A stretch of 64,000 bases of DNA, taken from assembly GCA_019828595.1 (NCBI GenBank), contig JAHQRK010000006.1, forward strand, positions 682,001-746,000, in the 5' to 3' direction. How positions within the stretch are numbered: position 1 is the stretch's first letter; every line of letters starts with the position of its first letter. The DNA is from Aphanomyces cochlioides. Lineage: Eukaryota; Oomycota; Saprolegniomycetes; Saprolegniales; Verrucalvaceae. The notes under the pieces were generated by a model. That model did no database searches. It worked only from the letters and a program-made list of their open reading frames with translations, and had not been told where the DNA came from. A program made the translations under genes and the position numbers. Shown here in pieces: positions 30,733 through 42,028 of this stretch.

Positions 30733-33237
30733 ATGAAGGCGCACTTGGACGGTCCAATTCTGTCGGAAGATAGCTCAGAGGAAGACGAGCCCATCGCTGT
30801 GCCAACGCATGCTCAGAGAAGTGGGGATGTTGATATGGGCGGCATGGATGAGGAAGAAGACGAAGATATGGCGTTATTGGCGGACGATCCAACGCAAGGC
30901 AAACCACCCAAGTTGCGTCGACTCTATCAAGCCGTGCGCAAAGATCCATGGAGTATTGATGCATGGATGAATCTCATGTATGAAGTACAGTACACGCTAC
31001 AGCATATTGAAGACGCGCGTCCATTCTACGTCCTGTTTCTCGAACAATTCCCCACCTCAGTAAACACTTCGCACAGGACCAAATTTTGAGTATGGACGTG
31101 TAGGCCTTTTGGTGGAAACAATACGCAGACCACGAATGGCGAGCAAATCAACTGGACAATGTGCGTGCAATCTTCGACAAGGCGTTGAATCAATTAAAAT
31201 GTCCACAAGTCGATCTCTGGGCTTTCTACCTCCAATTCACGAAAAGTACAGTCATGGACCCTATCACTGAATCGCATCCGCCTGAAGAAAAAAAACGTGC
31301 TCGACAGGTCATGACAGAAGCGTTTGAGAGCGCGCTTGATCGCGTTGGGTACTCAATTTTGTCGGATGGCATTTGGAACCAATATATTCGATTTCTCAAG
31401 GAAGACAAGGTTACATTGCTGTGTTTCCACAGAATTCTCACACTTCTTAGGAGCCGCAAGCCATATTTTCCATCCGCAAGGTCTTTCAACGCGCACTGCC
31501 AATTCCCATGCATCAACTGGACAATCTCTGGAAAGACTACGAGCAATTTGAGAAGTCCATTCCCAATAACGAGGCATTAGCTCAGAACGTGTTCAAAGTG
31601 CTTCGTCCTAAACTTGACGCTGCGAAGTCCATCTTTAAGGATCGTAAAGCTTTGATGGAACCTTTGGATTTGGATGCCCTCCCGTCGAAAACCAACACAG
31701 ATCCCCAGGTAAATTCTTCCCACGATGACCAAACATTGGATTGTCATGTTGCTAGATCGAAGCATGGTCGCAATGGATTGACTTTGAAATGACCAACCCA
31801 GAGCGCGTTGAGCGTCCCAAGTGGAAAGCCAAGATGCGTTACGTCTTGGAATCCTGCTTGGCTTGTCGCCGATTTAGTGCTGAAATTTGGTATCAATACG
31901 CGACTCTCGAACTCCCCGACGTCGCAGCGACTTCTGCTATCTTTCAACAAGCGCTCGAAGCTATCCCTGATTCGTGTCTCCTTCGCTTTGCCTATGCAGA
32001 TCACCTCGAAAGCAATGCTCTCTTGAATGAAGCCAGACAAGTTTATGAATCCTTTTTGGAATCCAATCCATCCGCCATCACTTACATCACATACATGCGC
32101 TTTGCGCGACGTGCTTATGGCAACAAGGTACGCCAGTTAACACTAAAATGCCCAAGTTACATGTTTTTTGCAGGGTCTGGATGAAGCACGCCATATTTTC
32201 AAGCGCGCTCGACGGGACCCTCGTGAAGGTGCTTGCACCTATCATGTCTTCACAGCAGCGGGTACGCAGTCGTTACCTTGAGAGATACACGAATTGATCC
32301 TTCATCGTAGCTTTGCTGGAATTCCACGGTGGTTTGGGTGACGAAGGCAAACAAATTGCCCTCAACATTTTTGAATTGGGCCTCAAGAAGTACATCCACG
32401 TGCCGGAGTATGTGCTCTCGTACGTGGATTTCTTGAGTCACACCAACGATGATAACAGTCTGCTGCTTTATCTTACCTTGATGAGCTCATTGAGTTTCTG
32501 GTTGTAGACATGCGATCGCTCTTTGAAAAAGTGCTCAGTGTCATGCCTGCTGCCGTCTCAAAGCCCGTGTGGGATCGCTTTATCCGCTTTGAGCAGTCCA
32601 TGGCTACCAACGGTGGTGATTTGGCGTCGATTATTCGTCTTGAGCAACGCCGCGCCGCAGCCCTTCCCGATGATCCATCAACGAAAGGCTTACATAGTCT
32701 TGTGGATCGCTACTTATGGATGAATTTGCTTGAAGAGTCTTCGGACAAATTGTACTTTGACACGTATGGCTACACGTCCACCGCTGCTGCGTCAAAACGT
32801 CATTTACAAGCGGCAAAACCTCCAGCGCAGAAAGAAAGTCTGTCGTACGTCCCAAATCTCATAGCTAATTCATTGCTAAGCTCGTGTAGGACACCATACA
32901 ATGGTCCCCCGCTTCCAGATTTCCTCAAAGCATTCGCGTCGCAATTGCCCCTGGGTGTCACATGGAACGGTAAGGACGACTTGATAAACATTGAAGAAAT
33001 TTATACAATCATTAGGTCCTGTGGCCGACGCCGACATGGTGTTTCAAGCGCTTTGCTACGCGGAATTCCCACCGCGCGAAGAGATTGAACGGCTGGATAA
33101 TGCTGCAAGCGATGGCAATGGTACGAGACCACAGGAGTTCTATAACAGCATTTTGATTAGCAAATGTCATGACGAATCGACCAACGCACGATGTCTTCCG
33201 AGACCGACAGAAGCAGCGACTCGCCAAGCTAAACTAG
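30733..33237 (+). CDS. CSTF3: Cleavage stimulation factor subunit 3 (CstF-77/Rna14/Suppressor of forked)
   Basis: ATG 30733. Introns 31060-31103, 31410-31450, 31709-31755, 32128-32173, 32262-32310, 32458-32507, 32845-32889, 32970-33015 and 33121-33160. After an acidic N-terminus, HAT (half-TPR) repeats run through most of the protein: AFWWKQYADHEWRANQLDNVRAIF, LWKDYEQFEKSIPNNEALAQ, IEAWSQWIDFEM, ARHIFKRARRDPRE, MRSLFEKVLSVMP. The C-terminus (PTHDVFRDRQKQRL) matches the Suf family end. It acts in pre-mRNA 3' end cleavage and polyadenylation in the nucleus. The intron at 32845 is a multiple of three with no stop, so retention would add 15 residues. The stop lies 41 nt from the stop of the convergent gene. 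Confidence 0.92.
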
Positions 33238-33278
33238 AGCGAATGTGCCAGTTTCGCACGCAGCGACGACACTTGTTG

Positions 33279-34330
33279 CTAGACAAACGACAAATAATGA
33301 AAATCTACGTAGCCTTGGGCAGTAAATACCGGTGGCGACGGCGAGACCACAGCTGTAGCTTCGTCTTCTTGCTCCATCAATGTGTCTATCTGTGTCTTGG
33401 GACGAGTCGTCGCATGCTCAATCTACAACTGCGTGAGATTCCACTCAATGGAGAAAGCGCATACGACGTGAATTGTATCCGTGGCTTCTTGCATCTTGAC
33501 GGGAAGATTGAGATTGAGCTGGTCGATCTTCGCTGAAATCTACCAACATATGAGCAATCGTGACATCGAATTTGGCCAAATCGTACCCTTTCAAAGGTCG
33601 TCTTGACATCTGCAATGTCGTCTGCAGAATACTCAATCGCATGATCGGTCGGTACGACTGGAACGGCCGTTGATGCTGCTTTTTCGAGCGACTTGGCTTT
33701 CGCAGCGAAAGCAGCCTGCATGATCTCACGAATCGTTGACGGCATTCGATTTTGCTGCTCTTGGATGCTTGCTTCTTTTTCACGAATGCGGGCTTCCAAA
33801 GTCTTTATTCGTTCGAGAAGCTTGGGATCAATTGGAGCGTCATCCTTCTTGGTCGCTTCTAGAGGAAGTCAGGAGTCAATGACGTCAAGTAGAACTACGA
33901 GAGGCATACGAATTTCGTTGGGGAAATATTGTCGTGCCAAATGTGTGTAGGAGGACGAGCACAGTTCATTTACGTGGGCTTGGAGGACAGCAGCCACTTC
34001 GTTTTGACGTTCGTTGTCCATCGTATGGCCGAGACGATTCAGTTCAGTGTGTACAACCTGTCCAAGCGCTATGATAGTTCTCTTTCGAATCGTTTTCAAG
34101 TCAGAGAATGTCATCATCTTGGGCGCTTTTCGCTTCCTCTCGTTATTGTTGTTCTGTTGTGTCGTTTGATCGTTTGGAACCGGCGTTTCGAGCCGTTCTT
34201 CTCGAGCTGGCGTCACCAGTCCACTCTCAGCAACATCCTCCCTTGGTTTAGCTGGAGTATTCATCGGTTCGTTCGTTATCATGGACGTATCGGTCTCACC
34301 GATCGCGGAGGAGGTAGCTTCTGACGTCAT
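33279..34330 (-). CDS. Unrecognised protein with basic patch and coiled coil
   Basis: ATG 34330 (MTSEATSSAIGET); an in-frame upstream start at 34399 lies inside a doubled TCCGGA motif, so the shorter start is preferred. Introns 33859-33909, 33540-33586 and 33423-33464. Residues 1-75 are Thr/Glu-rich and disordered, then NERKRKAPKMMTF (possible nuclear signal). A helical domain follows (LKTIRKRTIIALGQVVHTEL, EVAAVLQAHVNELCSSSYTHLARQYFP), then a coiled coil (LLERIKTLEARIREKEASIQEQ) and a loosely conserved tail ending YVDFHYLSFV. The composition and layout recall small kinetochore or chromatin subunits, but I see no diagnostic motif and make no assignment. Confidence 0.7.
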
Positions 34331-34360
34331 GGGCGACTTGACCAATTGAATTTTTAAATA

Positions 34361-34378
34361 TTCCGGATACCATCCGGA
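34361..34378. promoter_or_regulatory. Doubled TCCGGA motif upstream of the gene at 33279-34330
   Basis: TTCCGGATA and ATCCGGA occur 31-48 nt upstream of ATG 34330. Position and sequence agree with sites upstream of 13501 and 17437. Confidence 0.35.
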
Positions 34379-34685
34379 CAAAAATCCTAACCACGGCAAC
34401 CCGAGCTATGCATGGAAGATCGATCTGCCAAGGTGTTGTCGCTTCATGGAAGGAGTTCCGAGTGATATCCTCCGCTGCATTCAGTCAACGAAAGACTTGA
34501 ATGAGGTTTGTGAGCTTGATCGCCGTCCGACGGTCATGTGGTCGCTGGTTTAGGCAGAAAATAGTTATGACATTTGAAAAGTGTGAGAATTTCTCTGCTG
34601 GGTTCGATGCAATTCATGGACATGGAAGAGAGAACCAACGACAAGAGGGTCATATATGAAGCTTTAGAAGAGAGAGGGACAAAGT

Positions 34686-35775
34686 TTAGTCCTTCTTTTG
34701 CTCGAGCTTCTTGAGAGCACGCTTGCGCAAACCCAAGTGAGTCGACAAGGCCATCTACAGCATCACCAATTTGAAATTCTCAAGACCAAGGACGACGTAC
34801 GGGGCTGATGAGGAAATGGGGCAACGATTCATACAACCAAATTTGCAAAGCATGGGGCCAGTAGGGCGACACGAGGGTTTCGTAGCCGATGTGAGCAATC
34901 GACACCTTGGCGTATGTCGATGGGTTGGGGACCATAAGACTGGCGTGGCGGATTTTAGACAACTTGGACGTGACGAACATGGGCGTTTGGCATTGAATGT
35001 GGATGTTCTTGCTGGCGTATTCACCAGCCAAGCCAAGCGAGTATTGTTCAATGCACCTACAGTCGTCGTCCATGAGCAACGAGGGATGGAAAGCAACAGT
35101 TTACTTCTTGACGGCGCTGTATTCGCTTAACAAGGGGCACGCAATGCGAGCCGAACCAGAGCTGCAGTTGACAATCGCACCGCGCTTGCGTTCAACCATG
35201 CCAGGCAAGACAAGCTTGGTCATGACGAACGTCGAGTTGATGTTCATGTTGACGAGGCTGCGTACGTTTTCGTCCGTGAGTTCATGGAAGTACTAGTCAA
35301 AATCCACGTCACGCGCCATGAATCTCTTGCATGCTGTGTATACCTGTGGGAAATCGTACGATTGACCGACGTTGTTGATGAGGACACCAACGTCGCCGAC
35401 ATCGGCGATGACCTTGCGGACCGCATCAATAGACGCATCGGTCAAGTTGGAATAGTCAACCGCCAACGTCTTGACTTGGACCGAGCTGTACTTGGCAGTG
35501 ATTTCCTTGGCGACTTCATCGAGCTTGGATTGCGTGCGGCTGATCAAGACAATGTTGAGTCCCTTGCGGGCCAATTCAATCGCTTGCGCCTTGCCAATGC
35601 CGTCCGTGGCGCCGGTGACAATGGCCCACTTGCCGTACTTGGTCAACTTCTTACCGCCGCGGAGGAAGAACGAGTAGAACGACGAGAGGAGCGACAAGCC
35701 GACCTTGGCCAAGACGAGAAGACCAAAGACTTGGACGACGATCTGCGCGAGCTGGAGGTGGTGTGGAGCAAGCAT
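34686..35775 (-). CDS. Very-long-chain 3-ketoacyl-CoA reductase (17-beta-HSD12/KAR type)
   Basis: ATG 35775 (MLAPHHLQLAQIVV). Introns 35293-35343, 35057-35104 and 34755-34800. An N-terminal membrane segment (VVQVFGLLVLAKVGLSLL) precedes an SDR fold: nucleotide motif VTGATDGIGKA (about 50-60), NNVGQSY in place of NNAG, catalytic Ser in NCSSGSA, and YSAVK giving the Tyr and Lys. The C-terminus is basic and ends LEQKKD, close to but not an exact KKxx retrieval signal. The family reduces 3-ketoacyl-CoA in the ER fatty-acid elongation cycle using NADPH. The alternative is a related steroid dehydrogenase, but the TPMFVTSKLS region fits the KAR branch. Confidence 0.9.
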
Positions 35776-36335
35776 TTTGAACTGTGAGAGCCACTCCTTT
35801 GCCAATCCAATATTTTCCCCCCGAGATTTCTCCATATAAAAGTCAAGAAAGTCGACTTTGCAATACAAATTGGACCGTGACGTCATACAAACGTTGAGTC
35901 GACAAAACGGTCGAACGGGCGACGACAAAGATGGGAACTCCGCTGTGGTCTCGACAGTGGAATAATCCATGTAGCGTGCTCGTCGGATGACAATTTCAAA
36001 GCCATTCAACCTCCAGAGCGCGTTAAAAAGGCGGTAGACGGCGACGCCTTGACGGCCTTTCCACGGTCTCTACACATCAGTGTTGGCATGGATGACAATG
36101 GGATTTGCAATGCGATTAATCGCGAGGACGGCCGTAGATCCACCGCTTGGACTGTCGCTGGAAGAGGACAACAGTGTTGAAACAGTAAGGCTCCCTTTAT
36201 TGAGATTGACGAGACCTCTGGCGGCACCAGTCGGCGATCATACGATGAAAGCTGCTTTGCATTGTCTATGGCTTCATACTGCCGCTCTTGTTTTCGTGAC
36301 GGTGTCTTTCTTGGAAGAGTGCTATGGAGATTGAT
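35776..36335. other. Intergenic, 560 nt
   Basis: Upstream region of the ketoacyl reductase and 3' flank of the next minus-strand gene. The frame continuing upstream of ATG 35775 looks like untranslated sequence. No other gene supported. Confidence 0.45.
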
Positions 36336-37337
36336 TCAAGCTTTGCGAGTTACTCGGTGGATGATTTGAGCAGAGTGCAAGTTGATTGTGGCATGGCAGA
36401 TTTGGTAGCTGACGTATGTGCATTCGATGGTTTCTCGCCAGAGCACGTGGTCACCGTCGCGAACGTTGACGGAGCTTCCTTGTGCCAAGAGCTTCCATTT
36501 ATCACGCACGATGACTTGAGAAACGACGGAGAACACAATCTACACATGTCAAGGCAGGCCAGTCGCAGCACTCTCTTGCCGAACGATCGTTGTCAATTGA
36601 CGACACAAACTCGAGTCGCTGACCAAGTGTATAGAACGCTTCGGCTTTGGCGTGCCTACAAAGAAGTGAGCACTTCCTTGTCGATCATATCTCGACCACA
36701 AGTGCTGAAACGTGACGAGATGAGGCAAGAATCCATCATGCGAGAGCGAATTGTTAAGAGTGAAGATGCCAACAGAGTCGATTTGACTTCCCGGGCGAAA
36801 GTTCTTGAGCAAGTACACCATCGAAGCCACGCGGGATTCGAATCGGAGAACCCGCAGACGTCCCAATGGTGAAGTGAACAAACGGGATGAATCTACAACA
36901 TCCAAATGGCGCTTTAGGCTGTTGAGAAACGCTGAGCGCTTTCGTTGCTGTTCTATCAAGGCTGACAATGCAGGACCAACGTCGGAAGGTGGGCGTGGTT
37001 GAAGAGCAGGGCAGGTGTTCCTGGTGATAGATTGTCCAGAGGCAATGTCAGGGGCGGTTGATTGTTGCGAATCTTCGCTTCGGGGGACGCTCAAAGAAAT
37101 GCTGTCTTCTTGAGGGGGCTGGCTGTTTCCTGCATGCTGCTTCTTCTCGTCCAGAGAGTCCTAATTCAAACAGGATGGTCTCGTTAAACGATTAGATTGA
37201 AAGAGGATCCAAGGCCATGAAAGATATCTTTTACAAACCATGTCGCTGTCTTCGAGCAGCGCATCACTCTGGCTAGTTTCCAATGCATTTACCAGCCATT
37301 GCAGCTCCAAATCCGTCAAGGCAAGCTCGAGATCCAT
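36336..37337 (-). CDS. Unrecognised protein, three exons
   Basis: ATG 37337 (MDLELALTDLELQW). Introns proposed at 37161-37238 (78 nt) and 36540-36584 (45 nt); the second keeps frame and removes two stops, but its donor (GTTCGG) is weak. The protein is about 290 residues. The N-terminal helix (LELQWLVNALETSQSDALLEDSDM) is acidic, a Ser/Pro-rich stretch follows, then a basic region (ALIEQQRKRSAFLNSLKRH, LGRLRVLRFESRVASMVYLLKN) and a compact C-terminal part (VIVRDKWKLLAQGSSVNVRDGD, YQICHATINLHSAQ). I recognise no family. The opposite strand has a long open frame at 36324-36872, which I treat as antisense. If the last intron is wrong, the protein ends at 36549. Confidence 0.55.
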
Positions 37338-37354
37338 CCGTCGCCGCCGCTGTT

Positions 37355-37455
37355 GGATCCAAAGTGCAAATTGAGCGCCAAAGTGCACTTTCCAAAGTGA
37401 GTCCAAAGTGCAAAGTCAACAAAAATAGTGTAAAGTCCAAAGTGCAAACTCAAAA
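37355..37455. repeat. CCAAAGTG direct-repeat cluster
   Basis: Five copies of CCAAAGTG, mostly as CCAAAGTGCAAA or CCAAAGTGCACT, lie in about 100 nt between the divergent genes starting at 37337 and 37573. It may be a promoter element cluster or a slippage product. The adjacent 37455-37570 is A/T-rich. Confidence 0.55.
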
Positions 37456-37572
37456 AGTCGAAAAAATTGGCAAATTTAAATCAAAATAATGAAGGGCAAA
37501 CTCAAATTTTGATGAAAAATATCTCAATTTTGAAAAGATTCAAAGACAAGTTCAAAGTCGATTCCTGCCGAG

Positions 37573-39665
37573 ATGCTTCTGCGGAGAGCACACCCATTGC
37601 ACGTTTGGCGGCGATCCAACGCTGGAAGTAGCGAACAGGTCCATGCTCCAACTTTCAGCTCCTTCGTGGATCGTGTGGGCAAGATAATGCCGCCGCTAGC
37701 GCTCGAAATGGCGACAGATATGCATCCAACCAAGCCGACGACATTTAGAATTGCTGCTGATTTTCCAAGAAGATCAGTGCAATTTGGTCAGAAAGCATTC
37801 GCCAACAAGGTAGCTTGAGAACTCAGCTGATGGTTCTCAATGACTGTGGTAGATCGGCGTACTCGAATCGCTCAAGGTATTGGCGTCATTGCAGAGTCGT
37901 TGGAAGAGAATGAATTTGTAGGACTATGGTGTCAGAGCAAAGACTTTCCTCGACCTCTTATCAAGACCATACTCTCGCCACCCCCAGAAAGTCTTCCCGG
38001 TTGATGCTCTCAACGTGTTGGATCAGCGAGGCATTCGGCAGCTTGGCATCGCCAAGGAGTTCCCCAGCAAGCCTTTCCTCAATTTTACCTCGAAAGACAC
38101 GCAGTCTATTGCACCTCCCACGGTCGTTGAAAGTGACAGCGGTGAACTTGAAGGAGCTGGAAGATCGGAGCCCCCAGCGCCACCAATTCGACCTCTCCGC
38201 AAGGACAAACTAGAACCAAATCCGCCAATGCTCGGTGGCAAACGCCTCGTACGATTAATGAGTCCGACTTGAGCTCACAAAGTAGTAGACGCTTCGATTT
38301 GATCGCAGGGGAAATGTGACGCATGAAGATGTGAGTCGCCACGATGCGCTCAAGATGGTCCAAGATGCTGCAGCGACTGCCATGACTTTGTCACCGAAGA
38401 CCAACGACTCATTCCAGCCGAGTCGTGCTGATAAAGGTTTCGTCGAGATTCCAGTGCGTCGATACAAGTCCTTGCTGCAAGGTTGACTCTGTCGTAGAAC
38501 ATCCACATGCGCGATATTCGCAAACTCGACAATGCGTTTGCCATCGTCAACAACCCCAGCATCACAGTTCGATGCCAAGGTATTCTTGTCAATGCTGGTC
38601 AGCTTAAACTCTCCATGGCCGTCAATTTACGAAGCGATTAGATCCCATTCGAGCTGTGATCACACGCGACTCGTGCGTTGTCTTTCTCCAAGATGGAGCT
38701 GAAGCCCTCATACCTGAACTCGAGGGCAAATTCAAAGATCACATGGAGGAAGGCGCTGTCTATGGCTTTGAATTCACGTAAGCTCTCAACACAAGTTATC
38801 GCTAACCTGCTGTTGTGGTGCAGAGCACTGGAAGCCATTTTAGCTACAATTTGCACGTACGCCGCGTCGTATCTGTTCTAGCTTGACGCTCATGAACCAT
38901 CCTAGAGCTCTCGCAAAGGATTGTGCTCAAGCTCTTCCCATTGCTCAAGCAGTTGTGGACAACATTTCGCAGAATCCGACCGTCGAGGAATTGGAACGTC
39001 TCCAAGCGACCAAGAACACGATGGATCAGCTCAAGTCTCGCGTACGAACCTCGCAAAAGATCTCTCAATGCTCGTGTAGGTGACGGGGATGCGCAAAGCG
39101 TTTGTCGATATTTTGGAGAATGAGGAAGATCTGCGCATGATGCATTTGACCAAAGTAAGGCGACGCGAAAGTCATCATGTCTAAGCAATTTGCGGCGGTT
39201 GTAGCTTTACAAGAATCCACTGCTGACTGCAGACTTGTTTCGCTTCGACTCGGAGCAATTGGAATCGCTCCTTGAAGTCTACCTCGAGGTATGAGCATCA
39301 TCCAGCAGCAGCTTCGACGGTGATGTTGCTGTCGGTAGGAAATCTACGACACGCAGACGCAAATTTCTCTCATGCTGGACAATCTCCAGAACACAAGGAC
39401 GATTGCCATGCTCAAGCTTGGCGCCAAGCGCAACTACTTGCTCACGGTCAACTTGACCTTGACTCTCTGGACGACATTGATCACAGTGCCAACGTTTGTC
39501 GTCGGCACATTTGGCATGAATCTCAAGTCCAACGTCGAAGAGCTCGACTGCCTCTTCTACATCGTCGCCGGTGCCTGCGTGGTCTTTCCAGTTGGGGCGT
39601 ACCGCTACTTGCTCCGGCATTTCCGCAAGCGAGGGATTAGTCTTGGTTGGAAGGACAAGTATTAA
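37573..39665 (+). CDS. Mrs2-type (CorA superfamily) magnesium transporter
   Basis: ATG 37573. Introns, by splice consensus, follow AFANK, ESLK, KRL, FVEIP, TVRCQ, FEF, ATIC, LKSR, LTK and VYLE, each 37-63 nt. Diagnostic Mrs2 features: HMRDIRKLDNAFAIVNNPSITVR, split here as RDIRKLDNAF and NNPSITVR; PIRAVITRDSCVVFL; YGFEF then ALEAIL; a long helix (EELERLQATKNTMDQL); and two C-terminal membrane helices with the pore motif FGMN in VGTFGMNLKS. The first 170 residues include a Pro-rich linker and may hold a mitochondrial targeting sequence (MLLRRAHPLHVWRRSN). Family function is Mg2+ influx, usually across the mitochondrial inner membrane. Its stop is 2 nt from that of the convergent kinase. Confidence 0.88.
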
Positions 39666-39667
39666 TG

Positions 39668-41212
39668 TTACTTGCGTCGAGTGGTACTGCTGGGAGTATG
39701 AAGCGACCGCGAGATGGGCTTGGTAGCACTGGTTGTTGCACGAGATGGTGGCGCCGACGATGGTTGCGAGTGCCGCACGATCCATGGATGGTGCAATGCT
39801 TCCTCAAGCGTAATGCGGTTCTTGGGGTCTTTTCGGAGGAACTACATGGCGATGAGCTATTTCCAAGACTTCATTCAGGGCATTACCCTCTTGATGAGAT
39901 CGCGAGCTTGCTCCGAGACGAAGATTGGAATGCGATATCTTGCATTCACAATCAGCTCGGACGTCTTGGTTTGATCCTACGACTCAGTGAGCACTCCCTG
40001 GCGCAGGACAAAGCCACCTGGGCATCAAATGCAGGTCGGCCCACGAGAAGTTCAAATAACAAGACGCCGATTGCCCAAATGTCCACGGACGCATCGTACT
40101 CAAAGCCCTAGCGATCTTGTTGAGTAAATTGGAGAACGAGATGGGAGTACGTTGAGCATTTCGGGAGATAAGTAGTCGAGCGTGCCGCAAAGCGTCTGTC
40201 GGCGATTTCTGTGTCGGAATTTGTCAACAAGGAAGAAGGATGGAGAGAGTCCTACGCTGAGGTGACGTTGGCAGCAGACCAACCAAAGTCTGCTAGCAAG
40301 ATTTCGTCCTACAGGAACATCTAAGAAGAGTCCAAACGATGAAAGCTAGCGCACGTCGTTGTCCAAGAGGATATTCTCGGGCTTGATGTCTCGATGGACA
40401 ACATTATGTTGGTGGCAAACCTTGATCGCCCTGTTGAAGCACGCACAAAGCACGTTAGAAAGCAAGAACTGAAAGCAGACGTACTCGATCAACTGACGGA
40501 TCATGCGAGCAGACGTGCGTTCGTCGAATCTACCATGGAAAGCAGGTTTGTGGCTCTAGAGAATGATATGGGACGGACCTCCCATGCGGAGAAGTGCGCA
40601 GTTTTGTGAAAAGATCGCCATGAGGAGCACGACGCATGACAAGATACACTACACATCACGTGGTCATACATCTATACAAACGCAGCGAGACGCACCTCGT
40701 TTATCGTCTTGGAAGAAAGCATACAGCGGCAGAATGTTCTTGTGTCGAATCCGAGAATGAATCTCGACTTCGCGCCGAAGTTGCTCGCCAACGCCACCCA
40801 ACTACAGCATATCAAGACACGAGAGGAGGACGTCGTCGTACGCGGAGCTGTTCTTTTTCCAGTACTTTGATCGCCAGGACCCTCTTGGTCTGTTTCTCTC
40901 TGGCCAAGAACACTTGTCCTGTACAGAGCAGACAACGTGACGGCAATGTCTTCCACGCCTTGAAAACGTACCAAACTTGCCACGGCCAAGCAAGCGTCCA
41001 AGTTCAAAGTCCCGAATCGTCCAGGAAGTCCTTGGCGCGTTTGACTTTTCCTCTGTCTGCGGCTCTTGGTTGTCGTTGTTCATCTCGTGCTGTTGGCGCT
41101 GATAATGCTGACGGTAAAGGCTCGTGGACTTTTGAAAAGTGTCATTTGAAGTGTCATACAATATGATATTTTCACTTTCAATACAAAAACCAAGTGAAAC
41201 TCCATTTGACAT
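39668..41212 (-). CDS. Aurora-type serine/threonine kinase
   Basis: ATG 41212, or ATG 41086 (MNNDNQEP). Highly interrupted: the first three introns are 40919-40971, 40802-40841 and 40649-40695, and seven more follow at 40-54 nt each. Spliced motifs in order: [18 protein letters not shown] (Gly loop), VLAIKVLEK (VAIK Lys), [17 protein letters not shown] (C-helix Glu), [14 protein letters not shown] (catalytic loop), LLADFGWSA (the Aurora-type DFGWS), [17 protein letters not shown] (activation loop with the phosphorylatable Thr), [16 protein letters not shown], and a short basic tail. Aurora kinases act in mitosis at centrosomes and the chromosomal passenger complex. One Aurora-like gene is seen in this window. 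All catalytic residues are present. Confidence 0.92.
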
Positions 41213-41269
41213 ATATTAATTCCTATTTGATACATGTATAGTGTACAACTGACATCGCATCAACGACAT

Positions 41270-42028
41270 CTACAACTGGACAAAGCCACTGTTGCGATGC
41301 TCTCGAATGTGCACGGTGCACATGCCGCCGACCGCTTTGCTGAGGCGCTTGCAGCCTTCGATGGAGCACATTTTGTCCTGCCGGTGGATCTCACAGAGGC
41401 CACCGCCACGGTCGGTGCGGTCGCACCCATCAGCGGTGCACACGCGGCTGCCGCCATGTCGTGCACAGAGGTTGCCACGTTGAGCGCCCTTGGTACAACC
41501 TGGAGTGAGGCATCGCTTTCCACCGCCATGGGCTCGGCATAAGCCGCCACCTTGACTGCTCTTCTCGCAGCCTGGATATTTGCACCGAGTGCCACCGCCG
41601 TGCGCTTTGCAAAGACCGTGCGATTGTGCAGCTTTCGAGCAGCTCGCGACTTTGCAGCACTTGCCACCACCGTGGCCGATGCACACGTTGCTGTTTTGAG
41701 CTTCTTTGTGGCAGCCTTCGACAGAGCAGAGTTTGCCACCTCCATGCTTCTTGCACACGCCGCGGGATCGAACAGTGCGGCCACATCCGTCAATGGAGCA
41801 GGTGCGGCGACGTGGGCTGGGCGCTCTGGGGGGACATCCTCCAAAGGAAGCATGGGGCGTCACGCATGGCGTCGTTGGGTGATCGAGCGGCGGGAGAAAG
41901 TACTCGGCTTTGACGCTCGCAATGCAATCATCGAGGAGGTGAATGTCATTGAAGAGGAAATTCGTGTGCCACGTCGATGGCGTGGCAATCGAGAGTGGTT
42001 CGAGACCATAAAACATGGGCGTTTGCAT
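41270..42028 (-). CDS. WRKY19-like zinc-repeat protein, copy 1
   Basis: ATG 42028 (MQTPMFYGLEP); the in-frame codon further upstream is TTG. Single exon, about 252 residues. The N-terminal 70 residues are unique and acidic/hydrophobic. Seven tandem units of about 24 residues follow, each C-x4-C-x(8-10)-C-x2-H, usually closing with GGG-[KT]-x and starting the next unit: CSIDGC, CSVEGC, CKVASC, CKYPGC, CLTPGC, CTADGC, CSIEGC. Each unit would bind one zinc. Oomycete proteins of this type are often annotated 'WRKY transcription factor 19' because of repeat similarity only; no WRKYGQK motif is present. The stop codon lies only 57 nt upstream of the Aurora kinase start, on the same strand. Confidence 0.85.
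   Translation of the reverse strand: MQTPMFYGLEPLSIATPSTWHTNFLFNDIHLLDDCIASVKAEYFLPPLDHPTTPCVTPHASFGGCPPRAPSPRRRTCSIDGCGRTVRSRGVCKKHGGGKLCSVEGCHKEAQNSNVCIGHGGGKCCKVASCSKAAQSHGLCKAHGGGTRCKYPGCEKSSQGGGLCRAHGGGKRCLTPGCTKGAQRGNLCARHGGSRVCTADGCDRTDRGGGLCEIHRQDKMCSIEGCKRLSKAVGGMCTVHIREHRNSGFVQL

Noticed and set aside
36324..36872. 182-codon plus-strand frame
   Set aside because: Overlaps the minus-strand gene, whose exons join in frame and read better; no domain in the plus frame.
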